Below, piece by piece: positions 7,745 to 14,657 of a stretch of 20,038 nt of DNA. The stretch comes from an uncultured Cytophagaceae bacterium. GTDB taxonomy: Bacteria; Bacteroidota; Bacteroidia; Cytophagales; Spirosomataceae. The stretch's first letter is position 1, and every line of letters starts with the position of its first letter. The stretch lies in the NCBI GenBank assembly GCA_903837305.1, contig CAILUB010000145.1:1-20038 (forward strand), in the 5' to 3' direction. Position numbers and translations under genes: made by a program. The notes under the pieces are model-generated. The model had not been told where the DNA came from. It made no database searches and saw only the letters and a program-made list of their open reading frames with translations.

Positions 7745-8716
7745 TTGGAAGCTTCTTTTTCAAAATCATTTCGCGGTTATGATGTCTCAGAAGTAGACGC
7801 ATATATTCAAAGTGTTCAGAACTTTGAGGCCGAAACACAGAACTCTTTGGCAAAGTTAAATCAGAAAACAGTTGAACTAGAAACTGAGGTGACTCGTTTA
7901 AGAGAAATTGAATCTAGTTTATTTAGAGCCTTGAAATTAGCAGAAGAAAGTCAACAAAACTTCGCTGCTAAAATGGAAAAGGAGGCGAAATCGATCTTAG
8001 ATAAAGCGTCTAAAGAGGCTGAAGCCATTAAAAAGAAGTCTGAAACGGATGCCCAAAAGCAGGCGTTGTTAACAGAAAATGAGCGTAAACAAACCTTAGC
8101 GCTAGCTGGGCAAGAATTAAAAGAACAAGAGCGCCAATTACGTAATTTGCAAGAGGCTCAGAAAGAAATAGCCGAACAATTGAAGCAAATTTCAGAGCAA
8201 ACTTTAGGGGCTATTTCCCAATGGAACGCTACCGAATTAGTGAAGCCAGTGGCCTCCATCGATACTTTTGCTACACCGGCGTCTAAAAGAGGACGCAAGC
8301 CAGGTGTGAAAAATAAGCCTAAGGCTAAGGCAAAAGTAGCTGCGAAAGTTAAAGTTGCGAAACCGAAAGTTTCCAAGAAACCGATAGCTACTTCAGCAAA
8401 ACGCGGTCCTAAGCCTAAATTAAAAGTAACTACTCCTGAAGTGGTTAGTCCAGTGGTAATGTCAGCTCAGCCTGAAGTAAAAACAGCTGCTAAACGAGGC
8501 CCTAAGCCTAAATCGGTGGTAAAAACATCGAAAACAGTTAAGCCAGCAGTGAAAAAAATTACTAAATCATCCACAAAACTAGCAGCTAAACGCGGTCCTA
8601 AGCCTAAAATTACGCTGGAAACCGTTTCGGATGATGGGTTGCCTACCTTAAACAAGGTGTTAGAAGCCTACGCGAAATCATCAGGTCCACGAGGTAAAGT
8701 AGGGGAGATCAACTAA
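7745..8716 (+). CDS. DivIVA-domain protein with basic AT-hook-like repeat tail
   Basis: This 323-residue protein opens with a short DivIVA-type N-terminus (FSKSFRGYDVSEVDAYI, about 5-21), known in DivIVA/GpsB proteins for membrane or pole targeting. A long charged coiled coil follows (about 25-155). The C-terminal part (about 175-320) is rich in Lys, Pro and Ala. It carries one KRGRKPG motif at 181-187 and three near-identical AKRGPKPK motifs at 218-225, 249-256 and 281-288, spaced 31-32 residues apart. These resemble AT-hooks or histone H1-like tails, so DNA or nucleoid binding is plausible but inferred. Start is TTG 7745; an in-frame stop lies at 7730-7732 and no ATG precedes the conserved N-terminus. 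folB starts 3 bases downstream, suggesting co-transcription. Confidence 0.85.
   Translation: MEASFSKSFRGYDVSEVDAYIQSVQNFEAETQNSLAKLNQKTVELETEVTRLREIESSLFRALKLAEESQQNFAAKMEKEAKSILDKASKEAEAIKKKSETDAQKQALLTENERKQTLALAGQELKEQERQLRNLQEAQKEIAEQLKQISEQTLGAISQWNATELVKPVASIDTFATPASKRGRKPGVKNKPKAKAKVAAKVKVAKPKVSKKPIATSAKRGPKPKLKVTTPEVVSPVVMSAQPEVKTAAKRGPKPKSVVKTSKTVKPAVKKITKSSTKLAAKRGPKPKITLETVSDDGLPTLNKVLEAYAKSSGPRGKVGEIN
8396..8608 (+). repeat. Three coding copies of a 24-base AKRGPKPK repeat
   Basis: Near-identical 24-base units occur in frame at 8396-8419, 8489-8512 and 8585-8608, each encoding AKRGPKPK. They differ only at synonymous positions (for example CGC/CGA and GGT/GGC). A diverged fourth version encoding KRGRKPG lies upstream at 8285-8305. 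The regular 93-96 base spacing suggests the basic tail grew by internal duplication of a unit of about 31 residues. Confidence 0.85.
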
Positions 8717-8719
8717 AAA

Positions 8720-9076
8720 ATGGCAAATTACCAAGTTTCTATAGATGATATACGGATTTTTGCCTTTCATGGATTGTATCCAGAGGAACGTATTTTAGGG
8801 AATTGGTATACCTTGGATGTTTTAGTGGAATCTGAATCACAGCCTAATTTCTCAGACGATATCGCGAATACGATTGATTATTCGAAGATTTACACCATTT
8901 GCAAACAAGTGATGGCTAAGCCAGTGGATTTATTAGAAACGGTGGCTGAAACGATTGCACAAAAAATCAGAGCTGAATTAAGCCAAGAAGTGGCTGTTAA
9001 GGTTCAAATATCGAAGGAAAATCCCCCAATGGGAGTCTCTGCAGGCAGAAGTACAGTCGTTTATCGCCTCAATTGA
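8720..9076 (+). CDS. folB: Dihydroneopterin aldolase (FolB)
   Basis: This 118-residue enzyme cleaves 7,8-dihydroneopterin to 6-hydroxymethyl-dihydropterin and glycolaldehyde in folate synthesis. The family pattern is complete: FHGLYPEER at 16-24 with Glu22, IDYSKIY at 52-58 with Tyr54, LLETVAE at 71-77 with Glu73, and the catalytic Lys99 in VQISKENPP. Length is normal for the family (about 120). It begins 3 bases after the DivIVA-domain gene, so it is probably in the same transcript although the functions appear unrelated. Confidence 0.95.
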   Translation: MANYQVSIDDIRIFAFHGLYPEERILGNWYTLDVLVESESQPNFSDDIANTIDYSKIYTICKQVMAKPVDLLETVAETIAQKIRAELSQEVAVKVQISKENPPMGVSAGRSTVVYRLN

Positions 9077-9105
9077 ATTTTGTAAAGATTAATTGTGTAA
9101 TTTTG
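9073..9105 (+). promoter_or_regulatory. Probable promoter of the LacI-family gene
   Basis: TAATTTTG at 9098-9105 matches the Bacteroidota -7 consensus TAnnTTTG, and a TTG lies upstream at 9073-9075 with a 22-base spacer. A TTTG at 9079-9082 is an alternative with a 15-base spacer. Transcription would start around 9112, giving a leader of about 13 bases before the ATG at 9125. Confidence 0.55.
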
Positions 9106-9124
9106 ACGTAACTAACCTGAACAA

Positions 9125-10147
9125 ATGCGTCACCAAGTTACCATCAAAGATATTGCCAAGCAGCTAGGAGTCTCAGTTGCTACCGTATCTAGGGCTTTAC
9201 GTGATTTGCCTGATATCCATCCAGATACCAAGAAGTTAGTTTTAGATTTAGCTCAAGAGCTTGATTATCAGCCTAATGTACTCGCTACTAGTTTAGTTAA
9301 ATCGAAGACCAAAACACTCGGTCTTATCGTTCCCGATCTAGGTTATTATTTCTTCTCTACGGTTGTTAAGGCGGTGGAAGATGCTGCCATCGCAGCAGGA
9401 TATTCTCTTTTGATCGCTCAAACACAAGAGTCTTTTGAGCGTGAGTTAACGAATATTCAGAATTTGTCTCGTTCCCAAGTAGAGGGAATTATTATTTCCT
9501 TGTCGCGTGAAACGGTCAATTTTGAGCATTTGACTCGTTTACAACGCAGGGGTATTCCATTGGTCTTTTTTGACCGAGATAGTGAAGAAATTGATGCATC
9601 TAAAGTAATGGTGGATAATGAGCAATCTGCTTATGAGGCCGTGAAGCATTTAATTGAGAACGGATGTAAGCGCATTGCTTTTCTAGCCGGGCCTAAAAAC
9701 GTTTCCGTAAGTAATCAGCGTAGAATGGGCTATTCACGTGCCCTACAAGAGGCAGGCATTGAATCGGATCCGAATCTAATAATACATAGTGATTACTTCC
9801 AAGATTCTGCTATTTCTAAGACGCATCAGCTTATGAAGGAAGCGAATCGCCCAGATGGAATTCTTGTGGTTTCAGATAGGCTTGCCATTGGTGTTTTAAT
9901 AGCGCTTCGAGAATTGAATATTTCGGTTCCCGAAGAGGTTAAAATGGTTAGTTTTAATAACGAACCTATTTGCTCCTTAGTTTCACCTACGATATCATCT
10001 ATATCACAGTCTTTAGAAGAAATAGGTAGATTATCTGTGGAATTATTGTTAGAACAGATCGAACACAAAACGGATAATCCGGTTCCAAGAGTCGAAGTTT
10101 TAAAGACAAAATTGATTGTACGGGAGTCTTCCGTTCACAAAAAATAA
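9125..10147 (+). CDS. LacI/GalR-family transcriptional regulator
   Basis: This 340-residue DNA-binding regulator has the classic LacI layout. The helix-turn-helix lies at 5-25 (VTIKDIAKQLGVSVATVSRAL) and the hinge helix at about 50-60. A periplasmic-binding-like ligand domain runs from TLGLIVPD at 64-71 to the end. Family members usually repress or activate sugar-use genes in response to a sugar or sugar phosphate. No sugar transport or hydrolase gene is adjacent, so the ligand and targets cannot be inferred. A LacI-operator-like palindrome exists at 20007-20016, but any link is speculative. The gene has its own likely promoter and is followed by a 114-base gap before gyrA. Confidence 0.94.
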   Translation: MRHQVTIKDIAKQLGVSVATVSRALRDLPDIHPDTKKLVLDLAQELDYQPNVLATSLVKSKTKTLGLIVPDLGYYFFSTVVKAVEDAAIAAGYSLLIAQTQESFERELTNIQNLSRSQVEGIIISLSRETVNFEHLTRLQRRGIPLVFFDRDSEEIDASKVMVDNEQSAYEAVKHLIENGCKRIAFLAGPKNVSVSNQRRMGYSRALQEAGIESDPNLIIHSDYFQDSAISKTHQLMKEANRPDGILVVSDRLAIGVLIALRELNISVPEEVKMVSFNNEPICSLVSPTISSISQSLEEIGRLSVELLLEQIEHKTDNPVPRVEVLKTKLIVRESSVHKK

Positions 10148-10261
10148 ACCACATTTTTTAGTATCATTTTTTCTTGGAGAAATAGGCAAAATTTAAGATA
10201 TTTGTTCTATTGAAAAATACTGCTTTTCGCCTTGTTTTTCTCTTGAATCAAAACATTATTT

Positions 10262-12856
10262 ATGTCATTACAAAGCAATGTTATCCCTATCAACATCGAA
10301 GATGAAATGAGAGGGGCGTACATCGATTATTCGATGTCAGTTATTGTGTCTCGTGCGCTTCCAGATGTACGAGATGGATTGAAACCAGTTCACAGAAGGG
10401 TATTATTCGGAATGGAGGAACTGGGGGTTAGTTACAACAAATCCTATAAGAAGTCTGCTCGTATTGTCGGGGAGGTACTTGGTAAGTATCATCCGCACGG
10501 TGATTCCTCTGTTTACGATACGATGGTGCGTATGGCCCAAGATTGGTCTTTACGCTATCCGTTAGTAGATGGTCAAGGAAACTTTGGTTCCGTCGATGGT
10601 GATTCTCCTGCAGCGATGCGTTATACAGAGGCTCGTTTAAAGCGTATTGCGGATGAGTTGCTTTCTGATTTGAACAAAGAAACGGTTGATTTCCAACCTA
10701 ACTTTGATGATTCCCTTGAAGAGCCTACGGTTTTACCAGCTAAGATTCCTAATCTACTATTGAATGGTACTTCGGGTATCGCGGTAGGTATGGCGACGAA
10801 TATGGCACCACACAACCTGAATGAGGTAGTGGATGGTATTTCAGCCTATATTGATAACCGAGATATCACGATTCTGGAATTGATGCAATACATCAAAGCA
10901 CCAGATTTCCCTACGGGTGGAACTATTTATGGTGTACAAGGTATTCGCAATGCATTTGAGACGGGCAGAGGCCGTATCGTAGTTCGGGGTAATGCGACTT
11001 TTGATACCTCTAAAACGGGTAAAGAGCAGATTGTTGTTTCTGAGATTCCGTATATGGTTAACAAGGCTACATTAATCAAGCAATGTGCTGATTTAGTGAA
11101 CGATAAGAAGATCGAGGGTATTTCTGAGATTCGGGATGAGTCTGACCGCCAAGGGATGCGTATCGTTTTCGATTTAAAGCGTGATGCGGTAGCGAATGTC
11201 GTGTTGAACAATTTGTACAAGCATACGGCTTTACAATCATCGTTCTCGGTGAATAACGTAGCCTTAGTAAAAGGTCGCCCTATGATGTTGAATCTAAAAG
11301 ACTTGATTCACCACTTCGTAGAGCATAGAAATGAGATTATCGTACGTCGTACACAATACGATTTGCGTGAGGCGCGTAAGCGTGCACATATTTTGGAAGG
11401 CTTCATTATTGCGCTAGATAACCTAGATGCGGTAATTAAGTTAATCCGTGAGTCTAAAGATCCCAATTCGGCTCAAGAAGGCTTAATGTCTAAATTTAAC
11501 TTATCAGAGCTTCAATCGAAAGCTATCCTGGAGATGCGTTTACAACGCTTAACCGGTATGGAGCGGGAGAAGATCATGAATGAGTTCGCGGAAATCATGA
11601 AGTTGATCGAAGATTTGGAAGATATTTTGGCCAAACCAGAACGTCAATTACAGATCATCAAAGACGAATTAACGGATATTAAACAACGGTATGGCGATGA
11701 GCGTAGAACGCAAATCAACATGACGGATGAAGAGTTCTCAGTAGAAGATATGATTGCGGATGACGAGATGTTAATCACGGTTTCTGCACAAGGTTATATC
11801 AAACGTACTCCGATCACAGAATACCGTTCGCAATCACGCGGTGGTGTAGGTTCCCGTGCCGTAGCGACGAAAGACGACGATTACACAGAGCATTTGTTCT
11901 CAGCAACAATGCACAACTGGTTATTGTTCTTCACAGAGCGCGGTAAATGCTTCTGGTTACGCGTTTATGCGGTTCCAGAGGGGTCTAAGGTTTCCAAAGG
12001 TCGTCCTATCCAAAACTTGATGAATATCGAGAACGGTGATACCATTAGAGCCGTGATCAACGTGAAGTCGATTACAGATCCAGATTACATTGATAATAAC
12101 TTCATTGTGATGTGTACGGAAGACGGTACGATCAAGAAAACGTCGTTAGAGGCGTATTCTCGTCCACGTCAAAATGGTATCATCGCCATCACCATCCGCG
12201 AAGGAGACCGTCTATTAGACGTTGCCTTAACGAATGGTAACAACCAAATCGTTATTGCTACTAACACAGGTCGTTCTGTTCGTTTTGAAGAGACACGCGT
12301 TCGTCCAATGGGTCGTTCAGCTGCTGGTGTGAAAGGTATTTGGATTGATGAGGACATTCCAACCGAAAAAGTGATCGGAATGGTGTGTGTATCTGATCCA
12401 GAGGTACAACAATTGTTAGTGGTATCCGAGAAAGGATTTGGTAAGCGTTCAGAAGTTGAAGATTATCGTTTAACGAATCGTGGAGGTAAAGGAGTTAAAG
12501 CCCTGAATATCACGGAGAAAACGGGTAATTTAGTTGCTATCAAAGAGGTGAACGATAACAATGACTTGATGATTATTACCAAAGCGGGTATCTTAATCCG
12601 TACAAGCGTCGCAGAACTTCGCGTGATGGGACGAAATACACAAGGGGTTAAATTAATTCGCTTGAAAAATGAATCTGATGAGATTTCATCTGTAACGAAG
12701 ATCGAAAAAGAGCCTGAACCAGAGGAGGTAGAGGTTTTAGAAGGTGCTGAGTTAACAGAAGGAGTAGTTGATACAACAAATGCCGTAACTGAAGCTCCAG
12801 AAGGAGGGGAGGAGACCGCATCTGAAGCAGCCTCAGAAGAAGTAACTGAAGAATAA
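10262..12856 (+). CDS. gyrA: DNA gyrase subunit A
   Basis: This 864-residue protein is the DNA-cleaving subunit of gyrase, which introduces negative supercoils with GyrB. The N-terminus (NIEDEMRGAYIDYSMSVIVS) is typical, the catalytic Tyr is at 121 in AMRYTEAR, and the GyrA C-terminal beta-pinwheel covers about 505-805. The residues equivalent to E. coli Ser83 and Asp87 are Ser82 and Asp86, so the usual quinolone-resistance changes are absent. The GyrA box appears as QSRGGVG at 524-530, a loose version of the usual QRRGG(K/R)G. A Glu-rich tail (about 815-864) ends the protein. It is clearly gyrase-like, although topoisomerase IV subunit A is a relative. No convincing promoter box was seen in the 114 bases upstream. 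A strong terminator follows. Confidence 0.95.
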   Translation: MSLQSNVIPINIEDEMRGAYIDYSMSVIVSRALPDVRDGLKPVHRRVLFGMEELGVSYNKSYKKSARIVGEVLGKYHPHGDSSVYDTMVRMAQDWSLRYPLVDGQGNFGSVDGDSPAAMRYTEARLKRIADELLSDLNKETVDFQPNFDDSLEEPTVLPAKIPNLLLNGTSGIAVGMATNMAPHNLNEVVDGISAYIDNRDITILELMQYIKAPDFPTGGTIYGVQGIRNAFETGRGRIVVRGNATFDTSKTGKEQIVVSEIPYMVNKATLIKQCADLVNDKKIEGISEIRDESDRQGMRIVFDLKRDAVANVVLNNLYKHTALQSSFSVNNVALVKGRPMMLNLKDLIHHFVEHRNEIIVRRTQYDLREARKRAHILEGFIIALDNLDAVIKLIRESKDPNSAQEGLMSKFNLSELQSKAILEMRLQRLTGMEREKIMNEFAEIMKLIEDLEDILAKPERQLQIIKDELTDIKQRYGDERRTQINMTDEEFSVEDMIADDEMLITVSAQGYIKRTPITEYRSQSRGGVGSRAVATKDDDYTEHLFSATMHNWLLFFTERGKCFWLRVYAVPEGSKVSKGRPIQNLMNIENGDTIRAVINVKSITDPDYIDNNFIVMCTEDGTIKKTSLEAYSRPRQNGIIAITIREGDRLLDVALTNGNNQIVIATNTGRSVRFEETRVRPMGRSAAGVKGIWIDEDIPTEKVIGMVCVSDPEVQQLLVVSEKGFGKRSEVEDYRLTNRGGKGVKALNITEKTGNLVAIKEVNDNNDLMIITKAGILIRTSVAELRVMGRNTQGVKLIRLKNESDEISSVTKIEKEPEPEEVEVLEGAELTEGVVDTTNAVTEAPEGGEETASEAASEEVTEE

Positions 12857-12864
12857 TTTTATCT

Positions 12865-12892
12865 GCCCGTACGTGAGTACGGGCTTTTTTTT
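12865..12892 (+). terminator. Rho-independent terminator of gyrA
   Basis: A perfect 8-base stem (GCCCGTAC paired with GTACGGGC), a GTGA tetraloop and a run of eight T follow the gyrA stop by 8 bases. Confidence 0.95.
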
Positions 12893-12907
12893 AATTAAAC
12901 TAAACGT

Positions 12908-13822
12908 ATGAAAAAACTACTTTTATCCCTATTAATGGTGGCATTGGCAATGAATACTTCATTTGGCCAAGCAGAAAAAATGGTACTTGATGCTCAAAAG
13001 AAAAGTATTAATGATGCAATTAAAAAAACTGACGAAGAGGTTAAAAAAACACCAACGAAGGCTAAATCTTGGTTATCTCGTTCGCAAGCTTATTTGGAAC
13101 TAGCATTGTTCCCTGACTCATCATTTGCATTAACTAATCCTGAGGCAGCTTTCCAAGCTTTGGAATTTGCGAATGAGGCGATAAAATTAGATGTTAAAGA
13201 AGGAAAAAAAGGTTCGGTAGCAAAAGATGCAGAACTATTGTTGGCAGATAAGCGATTCTTAAATGCTTTTTTAAATCTAGGTGTATTTAAGTATCAGGGA
13301 AAAGATTTCCGTGGTTCCTTACGCTACATGTCTAAAGCTTCTGAATTAGCACCTAACGATACGCTTTCAGCCATGTATACAGGAGTAACAGCTCAATTAT
13401 CTCAAGAAGATAAAATTGCCCAGGTTGCTTATGAGAAATATATGGCAATTGGTGGTAAAGATTTAGCCATCCTTTATGGTCTTTCACAAATCTATAAAAA
13501 TAACAAGGAGGAGGAAAAAGCACTTAATTTAATTGAGAAAGCTCTTGCCATTTATCCTGCAAATAAGGATCTGAAAGGGGAGAAGTTTAATATGTTGATT
13601 GCTTTCAACCGAATTGATCAAGCAATTGCTGAACTTAAACAAACTACAACAAATGATCCTAAAGATGGCGTTTCTTGGTTAAACTTAGGTTTGTTGTATG
13701 AAAATAAGGTTGCAGGTTTAGGAGATGAGATTAGAAAACTTCAAGATAAATCATTTAAAGTTCAAGAGGTAGACCGTCGTTTATCTGCGCAAAATGATCA
13801 AATTTCGGCTTTTCAAGATTAA
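12908..13822 (+). CDS. Secreted TPR protein, 5' part of a gene split by a stop codon
   Basis: This 304-residue product starts with a signal peptide (MKKLLLSLLMVALAMNTSFG, cleavage likely near residue 20), then TPR-like helical repeats (about 55-265), ending in the beginning of a coiled coil (about 265-304). It is probably periplasmic; the function is unknown. The frame ends at a TAA (13820-13822) but stays open on the other side for another 177 codons with matching coiled-coil and TPR character. The intact ancestor was therefore very likely one protein of about 481 residues spanning 12908-14353. Such a TPR/coiled-coil/TPR layout is common among Bacteroidota secreted proteins. The stop may be a real nonsense mutation, a sequence error, or a programmed site. 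There is no room for more than a short leader between the gyrA terminator and the ATG. Confidence 0.8.
   Translation: MKKLLLSLLMVALAMNTSFGQAEKMVLDAQKKSINDAIKKTDEEVKKTPTKAKSWLSRSQAYLELALFPDSSFALTNPEAAFQALEFANEAIKLDVKEGKKGSVAKDAELLLADKRFLNAFLNLGVFKYQGKDFRGSLRYMSKASELAPNDTLSAMYTGVTAQLSQEDKIAQVAYEKYMAIGGKDLAILYGLSQIYKNNKEEEKALNLIEKALAIYPANKDLKGEKFNMLIAFNRIDQAIAELKQTTTNDPKDGVSWLNLGLLYENKVAGLGDEIRKLQDKSFKVQEVDRRLSAQNDQISAFQD
13820..13822 (+). other. In-frame TAA interrupting the TPR gene
   Basis: The TAA lies between codons for QD and VKR in a coiled-coil stretch. The upstream start (12908) and downstream continuation (13823-14353) are in the same frame with no insertion or deletion, so a single base change could explain it; GAA (Glu) to TAA would fit the local charged sequence. 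Confidence 0.85.
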
Positions 13823-14353
13823 GTAAAGCGTACAAAACTGAAACTTAAAACAGCAACGACTCCTAAAGCGAAAGCTTCTGTAAATAGCCAAGTGGCAAGT
13901 TTAGAGTCTAAAGTGAAGGAATTAACAGATGCATTAAAAGGTATTCAAGAGGAGAAATCAGCTGCAACTGCAGCAGCAGGAGATTTAGCAACAAATAAGG
14001 CTAAAGTCGATGAATTAATAACTAAAGTGAACGAAATTCGCTCAAACTTGCCTACTTATTATACAAAGGCTTTAGAGGTTGATCCTAACAACTATGATGC
14101 TTTATATCAAATGGGTGCCTATTATTTCAATGATGCTCAAGAACTTAAGCGTCAAGTGAATAGTATGGATATGAACGAATATAAGAAAACTGGAAAGGAT
14201 TTAGAGGCAAAATTAGCTGTTAAATACAACGAGGCTTTACCTTATTTCGAACGTGGATTCCAGGTTAAGAAAGACGAAGACTTAAAAGAAATCTTAAAAC
14301 AGGTTTATCGTGAATTGAAAAACGAGGCTAAATTAGCTGAGTTAGAGAAGTAA
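13823..14353 (+). pseudogene. 3' part of the split TPR/coiled-coil gene
   Basis: This stretch of 176 codons continues the frame of the upstream gene after the TAA. It encodes the rest of a coiled coil (Ala/Lys/Glu-rich, to about 14040), then TPR-like segments including LPTYYTKALEVDPNNYDALY and a second helical pair, ending KNEAKLAELEK. It has no signal peptide of its own. It could be translated separately only from an internal start such as GTG at 13892, which would give 153 residues lacking an export signal. I regard it as the detached C-terminal part of the same gene, functional only by readthrough or if the stop is an error. Confidence 0.75.
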
Positions 14354-14357
14354 GAAT

Positions 14358-14420
14358 TAGTCGCTAGTCACTAGTCGCTAGTCACTAGTCACTAGTCGCT
14401 AGTCACTAGTCACTGGTCGA
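14358..14420. repeat. Tandem heptamer repeat TAGTCRC, eight units plus one decayed
   Basis: Eight contiguous 7-base units run from 14358 to 14413 in the order A B A B B A B B, where A is TAGTCGC and B is TAGTCAC. A degenerate unit TGGTCGA follows at 14414-14420. The array starts 4 bases after the TPR gene stop. The units are exact apart from the one A/G position, typical of slippage or copying. The same TAGTCGC unit reappears in opposite orientation at 14637-14653. Confidence 0.95.
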
Positions 14421-14435
14421 TTGTCTTAGTAAAAA

Positions 14436-14474
14436 AAGGAAAGGGTTACTTAAAAATAGGTGGCCCTTTTCTTA
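14436..14474. terminator. Probable terminator hairpin after the TPR gene
   Basis: AAGGAAAGGG at 14436-14445 can pair with CCCTTTTCTT at 14464-14473 with one G-T wobble, and the inner bases extend the stem through further wobble pairs to a small A-rich loop. A and T runs flank both sides, so it could work in both directions between the convergent TPR and kinase genes. Confidence 0.55.
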
Positions 14475-14517
14475 TGGTTTACAATCTATTTAACATAATA
14501 TAAATTATATAACAATT

Positions 14518-14657
14518 AGTCCGGAGTGAATTAGTCCGAAGTCGCAAGGAAGTCCGAAGGAAAATAGTCCGAAGTCGCAAGGAAATTATCTCTAGTCTCT
14601 ACTCTATGATCTAAACCTCCGGACTCATTTCCTTCGGACTAGCGACTAGCGACTGCG
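14518..14657. repeat. Composite direct and inverted repeats in a convergent gap
   Basis: A 20-base unit TAGTCCGAAGTCGCAAGGAA occurs exactly at 14532-14551 and 14565-14584. AGTCCGAAGGAAA at 14551-14563 has an exact inverted copy at 14628-14640, and AGTCCGGA at 14518-14525 has one at 14618-14625. Inverted TAGTCGC heptamers follow at 14637-14653 and run into the kinase gene. The parts share the core AGTC, so this looks like one intergenic repeat family together with the heptamer array at 14358-14420. Confidence 0.9.

Noticed and set aside
10148..10261. Promoter for gyrA
   Set aside because: Partial matches such as TACTGCTTTTCG exist, but none fits TAnnTTTG well enough to report.
10484..10522. 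Quinolone-resistance mutations in gyrA
   Set aside because: The key positions are Ser82 and Asp86, the susceptible residues.
10927..11220. Antisense ORF within gyrA and similar shadow ORFs elsewhere
   Set aside because: They lie opposite strongly conserved genes and encode no recognisable domain.
14358..14420. CRISPR array
   Set aside because: The units are only 7 bases, contiguous, with no spacers and no cas genes nearby.
14518..14657. Insertion sequence or MITE ends
   Set aside because: There is no transposase frame and no clear target duplication; copies are mixed direct and inverted fragments.
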